In this document: positions 13,578 to 26,427 of the stretch, piece by piece
How the letters are laid out: each line of letters begins with the position of its first letter
Numbering within the stretch: position 1 is the first letter of the stretch
NCBI GenBank assembly: GCA_921293015.1
Contig: OV121091.1
Span: forward strand, 11,685,755 to 11,749,754
Direction: 5' to 3'
Source: Phorcus lineatus
Taxonomy: Eukaryota > Mollusca > Gastropoda > Trochida > Trochidae
Length of the DNA: 64,000 nucleotides
Translations under genes and position numbers: made by a program
The notes under the pieces: generated by a model
The model's database searches: none
What the model was told of the DNA's origin: nothing
The model's input: only the letters and a program-made list of their open reading frames with translations

Positions 13578-13720
13578 ACAGAATACTAAATTTCCTTCCA
13601 TTTAATACTTTCGTTAATGTTTTGGTATCAAACTCGCTTTCGCTCGTTTTATATTTCATCATTTACTCGTTTAATAAAAATAGTATGTAATGGAAGGTCG
13701 TTTAGTATCCTGTATTTATT
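13578..13720. repeat. Foldback with a CTCGCTTTCGCTCG centre
   Basis: The left arm (AATACTAAATTTCCTTCCAT) and right arm (ATGGAAGGTCGTTTAGTATC) are imperfect reverse complements. The CTCGCTTTCGCTCG motif lies between them. Similar centres are found in two stronger foldbacks at 56537-56645 and 59545-59658. Confidence 0.6.
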
Positions 13721-15227
13721 ACCACGGATGATCTGGTTCACTAATGAGGTCATTTGACTCACCAAAGATTAAACAGTTTGCACTAACCTATGTTAATTTG
13801 GGAAAATTTGAAGAATTATTTTTCAAAAAACGTTTTTCTGCCTTTATAAGAAAGATTATGTATTTATTTTCATACATACATCTTTATGAATACAATAGTT
13901 ATTGAATTATTGCCCGTTTCTCATTTATTCATGTTGATATAAAGACAACCAGGTGTTACAAAGTCAGTTAATTTATTCAATAAAAATATATAAGTACATC
14001 CCACTTATGATAAAAAAATATTTGCCATTCCCATTACAAGCACAATTGATAGTTGTTGTTTCAGTATGTTCACTTAAGGATGTTTTTGGGATGACATTTC
14101 AAAAGATGTTTATTAAAAAGGTTCATTACAAATAGACATGTATTGAGTTCAATTTCATAATGTATTTTATAATGATCAAACAGGTTCTCAGTCGATTTCA
14201 TCAAACGAAATAAATTTCATTTATTCCATACGTGTTCTGAGTATCTTTTGGAGATCATTTTGTTTATTTGCGTAACCAGTGAAAGTTATTCAACGATAAT
14301 GACGTCATAATGCCCTTCTATTTTTGCAAACACCGGTGGCCGCTTAAAATTTTCAGTTCATCATAATTTTCAAGTTTGTTATTTTCTCCGCTTCATATGC
14401 TTGATATATAAAAACCTTTAATCTAATATTGGTTACCTGTTAATACAAAATTGTATACATGTATGATGTGTTTTAGTTTTTAAATGATTTACAATCAACT
14501 CGGTAATGATCGCTAGAACATCCATCATACATGTCATATACATGTACATGTCAAATATATGTAAACACTTTCAATTTTGACGTGCGCTAAGTTTAGGGGA
14601 TTATATAATATCCTGATCACTTTGGTGTCCCTCTTAACAAAGAAAAGGACATTGGCAGTCACTGCAACTGTGGCTAGAGACACCCATGTATCAATCAAAC
14701 ACCTGACAAAAATAAAATAGGTACGGTATCAGGTATATTAAGGGATTTGTTTTAGTAAATTACCTTTGAAGAGTTCACGTTCTAAAAAATAAAGAAAGAA
14801 TGAGTATGTATTTAAAAGTATGCATTTAAATAACGAAAACAATATGTTTACAAACAACGAAGGTTTCAGTTTGATATTACCCATTTTAATGACTGATATC
14901 ATCAAATATTTGAACATTTCACACGAGATTACAGTTTTGTCCATTAATTTTCTAATGCATGATATTTGGTTATAAAGAAATCTTAACTTGATGTGTAATT
15001 ACCTCTTCGTTTTTTTTAGTATGTTGATTAAATTTATGTACCGTGTTCATAATTTAGGTTGTGTATTTCTATAACATATACCCTTGCTTAATTGTATATG
15101 TTTTATTGTATGTATTTTAATATTTATACGGCGATACTAAACTAGTGTAATACCGCTGCACATTATTACGTCATAATAATGTGTGGTTATGACGTCACAA
15201 TATTGGCACCGCCGTCACAATGGCAGC

Positions 15228-15385
15228 CAAATCCGCGCATTCAATGAAGTAATCACCTCAAGTTGTGCCTGAATTTCAGTGCACTACCAACCATGGTTCG
15301 CTAGTTCCAGGCGATGCTCACAGGTTTCACCGCAATGCATGGTCACAATGGTGTTGCGGGCTTTCTCCTTGCAATAACAGTGGAA
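15228..15385 (+). mobile_element. SINE fragment (core only)
   Basis: Its reverse complement matches the middle of the SINE copy at 17798-18092, with shared blocks AGCCCGCAACACCATTGTG, GCGGTGAAAC and AACTAGCGAACCATG. The tRNA-like head is missing. The insertion is opposite in orientation to the other two copies. Confidence 0.7.
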
Positions 15386-15979
15386 CCCCGATCTAGGTAA
15401 AAAGGGCGTTAGACCCAAAATCACCTTACAAAAATCTCATTCTGTCCCATCATGATTCCAAGCATGAAATTAAACGATAGTTTACTCTCTTACATATTTA
15501 TTTAACAAACAAGTAGCTGTATTTAACCCAAATATAATGAATGTATATACATTTCATAATGTCTAAATATATCACAATGTAAACATTACAAGTACAAACT
15601 GAATGTATGCAATTTTATTCTATTAAATGTTATGTCACTTTTATTTTGAATAAAAAATTCTCAACCACGTTATATATATATGAATAAAGTTCACAATCTG
15701 GAGATTGATGTTCAGCTCCCAGGTATTAGATTTTGAAAAATATGAAGTTAGAAGTAAAAACAATCCATTTTAATGGCTATAGCGCTATGCGTTGCTATGC
15801 ATAATGTATAATGTTAAATATTCAAATAGCGTGATATTACTGTTTTGTGTCAACTCATTTTAAAAGGATTCCTGTTTAGATAATAGGTTTACCTAATCTA
15901 ACAAAACACGTCATATTTTACATAAAAACGAACGATGACTTTTCCTTCAAAAGAAAATTACATAAGCATTGACTAAGGT

Positions 15980-18900
15980 TTATTCGTGAATGCTTGTTGA
16001 AGGTATGATAATCTCAGCTTTCGAATCAATGTCAATTCGTCCATATTGCTCCTTAAAGAGTAACAGTATTGGCACTGTAATTGCCACACAGCCGAGGAGG
16101 GTCCAGTTCATCCACAAGACACCTGCAATAGTAGACTGTGACACTGAGTGTGTTTCATGAATTTTGTCAATCTATCCCAACAGAGGTAGCTCCTATACAA
16201 CCTCTGTCCTAATACAAGCATTTCACGGTCTAGAATGTAGAAATCTTATTGGATGCAATCAAAGTTAATTGTGCAATGAGCGACGCCGAAACAATAATAT
16301 CATTAAAAGGTTTGTCCGTATGCTTTAGGAAGGCTAAATTTTTCTCGAATATGCATTTTGCACTTTGCACGGAGCGTGAAGCTACTATCTTGAACTCAAC
16401 GGATTTTCCCATCCGGGTTGTGCCGCTGTTGCTGAATGCGAGCCGTCTCATGGGCTGGTTAGATAGCTAGCGATACAAGGGTTTTGGCTTGAAGGAGATC
16501 AGGGTACTAGGGAGGAACATGATGGGATTCATATACGCTGATTTAGCTGGATGTGTTACAAATGGGTTGTGTTATAATCATGCTCTTATTATATATATGT
16601 CCCCTTGATTTCGTTCCCACAAAAATATCCCTTAGGTACTGTACTTTTAACCTTGGGTCAACGAGGTTTGGTCTAGCAATTACATATACGTTATCTGAGG
16701 AAGGCACCTATTCACAATAATATGTACAATTACATTTAACAAACGAACCAAAATCAAGTAATGTAAATTAAAAATGATTTGGAAAATATCTTAAACGTTT
16801 GCGAGAAATTGTGTTATTGCGGATATTGTGATCCCAAGTGTAACGTTTGTTTACTGTCTACATTATATGCATTTCTAAGATAAAGTAAATACCGTATATC
16901 GCCATCACCAAGTATTATCTCAATTATTTGCATTTTCACTTCATGCATATTTACCAATATTTGGAATCTGTAGCACACTGAGGAAGATGATTCCAGTGAG
17001 GCTGTTAATGAGGGTGAGGGTACCAGCCGTGACCCCCTCAGCTATGGGGTAGGAAGACTCGCACCCCAGCTCGAAGAAGAGAGGCACCGATCCGTAAATA
17101 AACATTCCGATAAGGATGGAAGAGATGTATATTGATGCTGAAAATGAAAATAATATTCCCCTTAGTGTCCCGCATTCATTATTCTCTCCCGTCATAAATT
17201 CCTATACAACCTCTGTCTAATACGAAGGTTTCTCGGGCTTCAGGCAGTTCCCCCTACCGGCGCAATAGTGCAACTTAAACTATCTGGCATTATTTCAGCC
17301 AATGAAAACACCGAATGCATTATTGACATATTTGTTGTCACATAGGCCTATGCAATGACAGACGTTGTACAGGAACATATCTCTGTTAGGAGAGAATGGG
17401 CATTCATGTGATGCAGGACAAACTAGATAAGTTTACGAGAAAGAACGATGTAGAGGATTTACAATAGTGCCAATAACTGTTGTCACCCTGAACAATGATT
17501 TGGAAAAGGAAAAGATCATTCTACAACTAGTTATTGTTGCATATGTTAGGACAGAAGCATTTCTTGTAAGTAAAAATTAAACACAGTTTACAACAGGCGT
17601 TGTATGTCGTTAGTTACTGCCAAAATATTCACTTACTTTTGAAAAAGAGAAATTTGACACGAATGAGTCGGTGGATTACATTGGTAGAAAATGTACATAA
17701 TGGTAAATTAGCATATGATCCTTTGCATGTGCAGAGAATTATTCATGATGCACAGTTAACACTGCGTGGCGCCACCGCTGTGGTTTTCGTTTGCAAAGAG
17801 GTGAGGTGATATGGGGTTTAACGCCGCTTTCATGCGTATTTCACTTAAATCGCGGCTGCTAGTAATATTGCAGGGAGAAAGCCCGCAACACCATTGTGGA
17901 TATGCAATGCGGTGAAACTTGCAGACATCGGTTGGAACTAGCGAACCATGAGTGGTTTTGCACTGAAATTCAGTGAAGCATTGCACACAAATCCGACTGC
18001 GTGTAGAACAGTTCTCTACTGCCGACCAAGTCGCCGAGCCCCTGGCGGGATTCAAATCACAGACCTCTTTATCCGAAGCCAATAGCGCTACTGTTGGTAA
18101 GTATGTTAGCATTAGCAACAGCTTCGTTGTTCCATGCATTAACAAGGGCGTTTGATAATTCAAGCAGGGTATAGAGATAATATAGGTAATCCATATGCCA
18201 AATGGCACGGTCGATTTGGTCCCAAGCATGTACAATGAGGTTCTGGACTTTAACCTGACCACGGTAATCGATGATCACCCTGAGTCTGCAAAACTTCTAT
18301 TTGGACTGTGTGTGCAGGTTCATCCTGGTATGGTTTTAATAACAGCCTATACAAAAATGGGGAAATGATGAATTTATGTATCATAGTCTTTGGAAAAGTG
18401 TAGATTCACTATGAACAAAATGAAAACCAGAAATTCACAGAAACAGACTAATAACCTTAAGAAAGGGGTTAAACTCATGTTAATAAGATCAGGTCTTTTA
18501 AAACTAGATCTTGAAGACCTGATATTGATACGATGTTTTCAAGATATACATTTCTAAACAATATAGATCACCAATTCTACGTTGACGCATATTTATCCTG
18601 TTTTACCTATATCGAAATATTCTTCTTTCAGCTGAATCACCACGAACCATGTGGTTGCCGCTGTCGCGAACACAAACATGCAAATGAGCAACAGTTTCAT
18701 ATGTCGCATGAATAGGTCGGATATTCTGAAAAAGAGACAATACTTTAAATGAACAGTACCATTTTTTAGAATTAACTTGTTAATTGAAGCGAAGAATTTT
18801 ATGTATTTGGTTTTTCGGTTTGAAAGCAAAAGTGATCAAAAAGATGTAACCTCCAATTTCAAACTTGAAAACGAGACTTGTCATATTTTTATGTTTGTGT

Positions 18901-19983
18901 TTACTTGGTTTATATATCATTCATATATTCATTCTTTATATTCTCAAAATTGATAGTCTCGCATACAATTTCCGAAGAATTTGGATTGCAAAGAAAATAG
19001 AACTTTTTACATGTGAATACAATCTTCATTATTACAAATCACCTTTATTTAAAAGAGGGAGGGGGAGACTTTTTGTTCTTCATTTAAACAAATTATCAGA
19101 ATTTTATTATCTTGAGGTGTCTTGGCACAAAGTTGATTAACCAATTCAATATTTTCATTGGATAAGCATTATATACCTGGACAAAACTAATGCAGTGATA
19201 CATCCAGCTATAGTTGAATAGAATCCAATCCACCCACTTGTTTTCTGCAGAAGAAATAGCGATATATGTAAATCAATCTGAAACTGATCACACGTTTTGA
19301 GTCATCAAATATTTGTACTTATACTTCTGAAACGCCACTTTGTGATTAGGGATATTTTCTTTGGGGTTTGTTGCACGTTTAAGACATATAAAGTGTTCTC
19401 ACAAAAACGAAAATATTTGTTTCCAATCTCAAGACAATGTATTTAGATTAAATAGAGAGAGTTTTAAAACGAACGTATCATGACGTTAAGGTATGCGAAT
19501 CCAATTCTATCTCAAATGATTAAAAGGTGTTCACACGAAAATGGCCGCCTGTTGTTTTAGCATGACACTTGTCATTGATTATTTCCTCCACAACTACAGA
19601 GAATCGGGTTGAGTTATGAGTTTTTTAAACCCTCTGACGATAATATATATATATTTGGCATTAATGTAAGTTTATTGTTGAGAATTTGGAGATTTAAAAA
19701 AGAAAACGTGCTGCTGCCGCTATGATGTTAAGAAGTAAGTACTTTTTAACTTCTTTATGTGCTTGGATTAACACGAAACTCTTTGATAACTCTTTATGAC
19801 GTCATACTTGTTAACATCACCTGTGATACGTTGACATCGTTCAGTAGGACATTCAGGACCGTGCCAAACACTCCATAAACTCCCGTAGGTATACTGTAGG
19901 CTAGTAGAATCAACAGGAACCGCTTATGACTGCAATGTATTTCAAGAAATAATTATATCAATAATAAATAACAATCCTCATCT

Positions 19984-20016
<33 letters not shown>

Positions 20017-23000
20017 ACAGAAATACATATGAGAGAAATTTACAGAAAGAGTTTATTGTTAAATTGAAATTCCTAATACAAGTTTTTAGAAATGTTGAAT
20101 TTAGGTTTGCATGGAAGAGAAGAAAAATTAAATCTGCATTGCCCATGTTATTCAACAGTCATTTATGTTAACAAGAAAAAAATAGAAATAAGTTTATTTC
20201 AAATATTTGCTTACGTGAAAAGTTGTTTAAGACCCTTGAAATAGTCGGTGCGTTCAAGTGAAGCGGAGAGACTTGGTGGTGAAGGGGGTTTGGCAGGGAA
20301 ATACACTAACACCGTGAAGAATAACAGAATCGATACTCCACACTCTGTAAGCCGAGGAACTAATGTTAATCTTAAAGCGAGACTGCGTCCACAATAGAAA
20401 TGAGACTTTTCGTTATCAACCAGGGCCAATTAGTTGTTAGGCAAGAGTCTGCAAACTTCAGGCTAATTAGCCCGGGTCGATAACGCTGAGTCTCATTTCC
20501 ATTATGGACGCATTCTCGCTTTAACATTAACTTACTTAAATAGCATCAGAACTCAACACTATGTCAGACAGGAAAATCTAACATTACAATGGAAGACATG
20601 TTTTAAGACAATGGAAGACAAGTTTCGCACCATATGCTTAATCCTTTATCAGGTGGACTGGAAAGTAACAACAATGATTATGGAAATCTAATCACGTCTT
20701 CCTTTGCCATGCATTTATTATATACATGTTTATGTGCCCTTGGTATCTCCTTACACGCTACCTGATAAGGAATTATAATATGCTCAAAGGAATCTATCAT
20801 CAAGATAGTCTTGCCTTAAAGAATGAACTTGAACACTAACAAATTTAAACAAAAAAGGTTAAATGACAAATATTTAATTACATGAATAATGTTCATATTG
20901 AAATTTATTTGTTATTTTGCGACTTAGAACAATAGTGTACATTCAATAATTCTAACAAGAGCTTAAAAGAATGTTATATGAGAATTGTATGATATAGGTG
21001 TCTCGTTGAATAAAAAGGCGTTTCAAGCAAATAAGAATGTACAAATTGGAAGAAATGTTTTGGAAACACACAGTGACTTACCGAGATAAAGAAGTTTCAT
21101 GATGCCATCCCTCTCAATAGTTGGGTCAGTAGATGCTGACGAATTTTCTGTTGCCTGAACAACGGGACTAGTTTTACTGAAAACCAATGAGAAACTGTTA
21201 TTTTATTTTTAGTTGGTGGACAATGAAGCGACAGAGTGCATTTTTAAAATGACATTTAATCTAATATTTCTAAATCATCTAAGAATTTCATTGAGAAGAG
21301 ATATTTGTAGATTCGTAACAGTTTGTGTCTCACTTTAGGACGATATTTGTCATGTTTAACTTGTGGTTTTCAGGCTCGGGAACCATCAGTGGACCTGAAA
21401 TAGACAGAACATACACATTATACTTTGGGAATTGCACAGTATAGAGACAAGCCATCATCAGACATGAGTTTGTGTTGATAATAATGAGATTAATAATACA
21501 AGGTTTCAAATTCTGGGGTTTTTAATGACAAAAAACCCAGATTGTTCCGAGATCGTGTCAGATTGAGTGGTTAAGATTGGTTAGGAACTACACTACAATA
21601 TACTACACGACAAAATTAGTCTTCCTTTTAACTTCTCATCGAAAAATATGTTCAACGAATGAACTAAGGTGTGATGTTAATATTTACATCACTATCGAAT
21701 TGACGAGGAACTTTCTTTGAATGAAGATTTTGTCTGTCAATAAAGTTTCTCATCGCAAATCAAACTACATTTATTAATTCAATTCAAATCAATTCCAGCA
21801 TCAAAGGATCATCAATAAATGATTTAATTTATTATTCTAATTTATTTAATCAATTACTCAATCCACGAAAACAAAATGAAGGAATAGGCTTTTACAATCA
21901 CAAGACAACTGTAAAGTCGGTCAACACTCGTTAGTGATATCGAGAGGAATTTGTTGCTCAACGTACCAATGATGAAGGCGAGAGATACGCCGATATAACA
22001 CATCACCATACAAATAGCAGTGGCAGTGGCCCTCTGTTTTGGAGGAAACCAGGTGGATGATAGCAAGGCTGGACCAGCAAAAGGGACTGTCCCTCCGACT
22101 CCGTTTAGCAAGGATCCAATATTAATCAACCTAAGGACATCGAATGGATTCACAATTCTCATTTGGATTGCAATGAGTTTTGGAAAAAAAATTTTCGTTC
22201 TTCAGATGATACACCAGGACTAAACTTTATAAAATTATTTCTTCTCCCAGTTGATAGTTCAAGTAAGCATTTGTTCAAGACATCAACCTTTATCATTCAA
22301 ATGCTTTTTATTAGTTAAAGTCATCATTGCCAAACTCTTTTGATTTCGTTTAAACTATGAGTATGCTTTTCGAGTCAATTTTGTCACACTTTTTCAATGA
22401 TATTATTTTAAAGGTAATTATTGGCTGTTGCTGATAATTAAAATTGATGTTTATCGATTCATCATAGTGTTACAACGGTTAAATTTTGAAAACATGAACA
22501 AGTTAAACTCATATATTTTACATGTAGGAATGAGTATGCAAGTTGATTGAAATTATATGAAACAAATATTAAATAAATAAACAGCAAATATGATTTTTGG
22601 CTTATAAAACAGATAAAAGTTATGAAAAATACGCAACGTGTATGCCACTTTGACAATCAAGCGTGTATAACAATATGGTCATTACAGGAAAGTTCTAACC
22701 AAGAATACGAATATGCCCTCTCTAATCCTCTTTTAATGTCATTCAAGAAATATTTATATTTTCAAGCATTGGTTTAACCTCACTCACCACGTTGCTATAT
22801 ATGGTTCGGTTGTAAAACATCTAACCGTTGACCCCATCATGATAAGTGCCACACATACAAGCAGGGATACCCTCAGACCTATTAAAATTGGATGCTTTTC
22901 GATTGATTTTTTAAAATATCATGTTTATTAAATTCAATTTCATCTCTATAAACATTCTTACGAAGCGCTGCGTGTCATATATATTAAAAACCAATTTAAA

Positions 23001-24297
23001 TGCTTATTTAATATTATCTCAGTCAGAATCTAATCATATAACAACAACAGTGCAATCGTTTACATCTATATAAAATTATTGTTAATAATTCATATTTATA
23101 GCAGTTATTTTTAAAAAGAACAATGTAAATAATGAAAAAACGAACATGGCTCACTATTAATTACAACTGTGCATCCATGACCGATTGATTGGTTACATTC
23201 GAATATGCCTTTATTCAAAACTTTAGGTAAATTAAAATGGTATATAACGAAAAGCACAGTAGCTGATCCCAGAAAGTGATTAATACCAATTTTACATGCA
23301 ACTGTATCCCTTCAACAACTGTTTAATTCATGAATAAATTTTAAAACATGTTTGAAATTGTAATTGTATATTTTATCCTGCGATCTGTTTGACAAATTTA
23401 GATGTCTGGGAATGACAAGTACAAATTACAGAAATGTGTCATTTATTTAAAACCCTCTTCATTCGACAACGCTATTCTTCCAAAAGGTTTGAAGTAATCC
23501 GTCGGGAAAATTTTGATCTTAGAAAAGTACAGTAAAACATGCCATTTTTGTCACCTACATTTTTGGAAAAGCCGTTTTAGCTCTGCATCTCTTCTAAAAG
23601 TGTTCAGCACGAAAACAAAATTTCAAAACTTTCGGAAAAATAGGATTTCTATTTCTGCTAAAAGATGGGCAGATCGGCGGGATATTTAGTTTTGCTGTAT
23701 ACACCTTTGACCATGATTCCAATAACATTCATTCCTAATTCTTCTCATCATCCACATGTTCACTTCAAGATAATTAAATATCCACGACTCACCTTTAACA
23801 TCCATCAGCCACGCCATTGGTATCATGAATATAAAATACATAATATTACCCCAGTTTGCTAGCATGCCAACATTGCCATCAGTCCATCCGAACACCAACT
23901 TGGCTGACTGGGCAATAGGACCGAAAGTATTCCACACCGCAGCTTGAAGTAAAGCAGCGAAGGAGAATACGGCCAAAACATACCATCTTCTCTTGTAAAG
24001 GGTAACTTCTTTCCAGTTTTGCAGTAGAGGAAAATCCTCCTTTGATGAGGATAATGTCATAGTCAAATCACCATTTTCAGCGAAATGCCCGGGTTTATAC
24101 TCTTTCGATGAAGATAATGCCATAGTCAAATCACCATTTTCAGAGAAATGCCCGGGTTTATACTCCTTCGATGAGGATAATTCCATTGCATAATCACCAT
24201 TTTCAGACAATTGCCTAGTATAATCCTCTACTGCCGAGGATAATTCCCCTGTCAAATTACCATTTTCTGAGATTTTTCCGGTGTTAACCTTCATCAT
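15980..24297 (-). CDS. SLC49A4/DIRC2-like lysosomal transporter, copy 1
   Basis: Eleven exons: 24297-23793, 22878-22788, 22130-21967, 21394-21334, 21176-21082, 20344-20215, 19929-19821, 19244-19177, 18725-18607, 17137-16955 and 16122-15980. All junctions keep phase and give 555 aa. The family is a 12-helix major-facilitator group. Human SLC49A4 is a lysosomal membrane transporter; recent work reports proton-coupled pyridoxine export, which I recall and did not verify. Diagnostic matches are VWNTFGPIAQS after helix 1, GTVPFAGPAL plus TWF...QRATATAI, YFPAKPPSPPS, GWIGFYSTIAG and FFELGCE...PIAEGVTAG. The N-terminus has four 21-residue repeats of the form SENGDLTMALSSSKEYKPGHF (residues 10-93). 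The last unit ends in EDFPLL (87-92), an acidic dileucine motif of the kind that sends the human protein to lysosomes. The start is the first of two consecutive ATGs; a splice acceptor just upstream suggests a non-coding first exon. Confidence 0.9.
16370..16560. mobile_element. Partial copy of the 4224-4474 inverted-repeat family
   Basis: Shared blocks with 4337-4513 include CATCCGGGTTGTGCCG, TTGCTGAATGC, GGCTGGTTAGATAGCTA and GGATTCATATACGCT. It lies in intron 10 of the first transporter gene. The left arm is lost or diverged. Confidence 0.7.
17173..17403. mobile_element. Short inverted-repeat element next to transporter exon 10
   Basis: The left end (ATTCTCTCCC...CCTATACAACCTCTGTC) and right end (GACAGACGTTGTACAGGAAC...GGAGAGAATG) are imperfect inverted repeats of about 45 bases around a 140-base interior. 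The element starts about 35 bases intronward of the exon 10 acceptor. A small hairpin at 36561-36640 and a piece at 16168-16205 carry the same CTCCCAACAGAGGTAG-type sequence. Confidence 0.6.
17798..18092 (-). mobile_element. tRNA-derived SINE, near full length
   Basis: It matches 26136-26415 over almost its whole length. On the minus strand the head carries a B-box-like GATTTGAATCCCG, and the plus-strand start has GAGGTGAGGTGATATGGGGTT then TAACGCCGCTTTC. It sits in intron 9 of transporter copy 1. An adjoining open frame on the minus strand is not a gene. Confidence 0.8.
19508..19780. mobile_element. MITE-like element, copy in transporter intron 7
   Basis: Contains the family core AATGATTAAAAGGTGTTCACA followed by AAAATGGCCGCC, then a GGGTTGAGTTATGAG block that also occurs in reverse complement at about 39515. 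The ends are degraded. Confidence 0.5.
19985..20016. repeat. (ATC)n microsatellite, about 11 units
   Basis: A perfect ATC/TCA run just intronward of transporter exon 7 (19821-19929). It is not coding. Confidence 0.95.
20364..20531. mobile_element. Foldback element abutting the exon 6 acceptor of transporter copy 1
   Basis: Two arms of about 69 bases (20364-20432 and 20463-20531) are strong reverse complements around a 30-base loop, with shared blocks AAAGCGAGACTGCGTCCA, AATGAGAC and CTAATTAG. A half copy recurs at about 58768-58800, so it is a dispersed family. It begins only about 19 bases from the start of exon 6 (20344). Confidence 0.85.
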
Positions 24298-24852
24298 AAC
24301 TTTTCCTATATCAAATAGTGCATGATAATGCGTACAGGTACATTAATGCAACAACATATCGCGTTCTCTGATAGTATCAGAATTGTGTTGTTTAATCATT
24401 AATTCATTATCAACATGTGTTGTCATGATGTACATTCATAAACAACAGGTATACATTCATTTATATGTCATTTAGCTTGAGTTATTGATCTCATTAAATC
24501 TTTTTATTACAAATATGCTTACCATTATTCCTGTGAAATATATTTCGCCAAGTGTGTCCTCGACACATCGATATCTGCACCGCAAGTGGTACGTGAACAA
24601 ATTGTTAATGCATTAAAATACAATGACTGTGTTAGCATGTCTAAATAATTCATAATTTGCAATTAATTTTTTGGTGTTTTTCTGTTATGAACTTATGTAG
24701 AATCATATTTAACTATAGTTAGAAGGCGTTTGCTTGAACTATTTTACCCTAACAAAATATTCAACAGGGAAAATTGCAAACGTTTGCAAATAGATAAAAC
24801 ATAAAATCTTTCATATGTTACCTTATAGCCATTATTACCCATCGATTATGCC

Positions 24853-24985
24853 AAGCAACGATTGTTTCAGCATGAGTTACCGTAATTTGTCGTCTGTGAC
24901 GACATAAAACCATTGTTCGTGACGTCACTGTAGCGGGCCATCGCAAAGGAAGCAGGTCGTTTTCTGAATATGTCTTTGCGTTTTA
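24853..24985. repeat. Dispersed repeat carrying TGACGTCA
   Basis: Shares AGCAACGATTGTTTCAG, CCATTGTTCGTGACGTCACT and GCGGGCC...CGCAAAG with 59383-59500. The two copies are alignable over about 120 bases. Both lie outside coding sequence. Confidence 0.75.
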
Positions 24986-25261
24986 AGTGGAATAGAATGT
25001 AATAAAGAAAATAGAGTAATAGTTTAGGAAAGTAAGGGGTAAGCATCGGAATTCGATTCAAATCTATTAGGCCTGGGACTGAAGTTAGCATTCGCCAAAA
25101 CTGATTAGACGAACAGCTCTCACGCTCAATGTCAACTGACTCGCTGAGTAAAAGAATCTCCGAGGTTTGAGGATAGCGGGTCGACGATAGGTTCCTTCGA
25201 CAACCAGGGAACCGGTAGCCGTACATAGCCAGTCCTCTCAGCAAAAGTGGTGTAAAGCGAC

Positions 25262-25600
25262 CGGATAAGCGACCCGGAAAGTGTGCCCTTTCAACTACAA
25301 AAGGGTCTTGAATCTTTACATGGCGCGGTTCTGTGTTTCATGCGATGACTTGACAAGTCGTTGGGTTGGACTTGGTGAACATCAACGCACCCATATCGCA
25401 GACCACCCTGATATATCGTAGAGCATATCGGCGCTTTTGAAGTGTGCGGTTTTAACTAGAAAGGGATCTTGTAACTATACATGGTGCGGTTCTGTGTTTC
25501 ATGCAATGACTTGACAAGTCATTGGGTTGGGTTGGACTTATTTGACATCAACGAACCTACATCAAAGACCACCTGATACATCGTAGGGCATATATTTTGA
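25262..25600. repeat. Tandem duplication of about 165 bases
   Basis: The units begin near 25278 and 25440. Each contains GCGGTTCTGTGTTTCATGC, ATGACTTGACAAGTC and ATCGTAG..CATAT in the same order and spacing. The divergence is moderate, so the duplication is not recent. Confidence 0.8.
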
Positions 25601-26127
25601 AAATGGAAAATGCAATTGCACGATCTTTATCTTTATCAATTTTACTTTGCGATTTTCCAATTGTCAAAACAAATTTAAACTCTACACGGTTGTATATTTC
25701 ACCAAGAAAAGAAAACAAAACGAAATAGAATCATATATAAACAACGACACCTCAGTGTTCTTGATCTCGCTGTTAGTTTAATACCGGTGTAAAAATATTA
25801 TACAAATGTGTTTTTATAAGGGAGAATAATAAAGGTATATATCAAATATCTGTGATATCACAGCATATATTGAAGGGGAGTATAGGAACAAATAAAGCTT
25901 TTTTTAAACATTAAACTTGTTACAGTGCCTGTAAAATGGTGAAATGAATATGATGAAATATGTTAAGTTTAGTTAAAATGGTTATTTTTATTCTTAAGTT
26001 TGAAAAAATATTTCAATGCGAAAAAATAAATACCAAAATATTTACCATAAAAATATATATCATATGATCATTTATCATATATTTCCTTATAATCAGACTG
26101 AATTAGTTGACAAAGCGTACATAAAAT

Positions 26128-26427
26128 GATCATGAATGAGGTAAGGTGAGATGATTTCGGGTTTAAAGCCGCTCTCAAAAGTATTTCACTTATATCACGG
26201 CTGCTACTATTAAAGCAGGGAGAAAACCCTCAACACCATTGTGGCTATGCAATCAGGAGAAACCTGCTAGTATTGGCTGGAACTAGCGAAATTCATTGTT
26301 AGCATTGCACCCATACCTTATTGCATACAGAACAGTTTTGTACTGCAGACAAAGGTGCCGAGCCCCTTTCGGGATTCAAACCCCGGACCTCTTAATCCGA
26401 ACCCGAAAGCGCCCAGATCATGAATGA
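26128..26427 (-). mobile_element. tRNA-derived SINE with a 12-base target-site duplication
   Basis: GATCATGAATGA flanks the element at 26128-26139 and 26416-26427. On the minus strand the head reads ...GGGGTTTGAATCCCG..., a good RNA polymerase III B-box, followed by GGGGCTCGGCACC. The body matches the copies at 17798-18092 and 15228-15385. Confidence 0.85.

Larger units (their letters stand above)
12162..15979. other. Intergenic region between the GRHPR pair and the transporter pair
   Basis: No exon could be supported. The region holds a CTTCTT-rich short repeat (about 12640-12775), a MITE-like element and a foldback (13313-13720), and a SINE fragment (15228-15385), all listed separately. 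TTTATT at 15614-15619 could provide the poly(A) signal of the transporter gene that ends at 15980. The rest is AT-rich and featureless. Confidence 0.55.

Noticed and set aside
17756-18262. 168-residue minus-strand open frame
   Set aside because: It runs through a SINE copy inside a transporter intron.
24920-24927. TGACGTCA as a regulatory CRE of transporter copy 1
   Set aside because: It is inside a dispersed repeat also present at 59383-59500, so it is not specific evidence for regulation of this gene.
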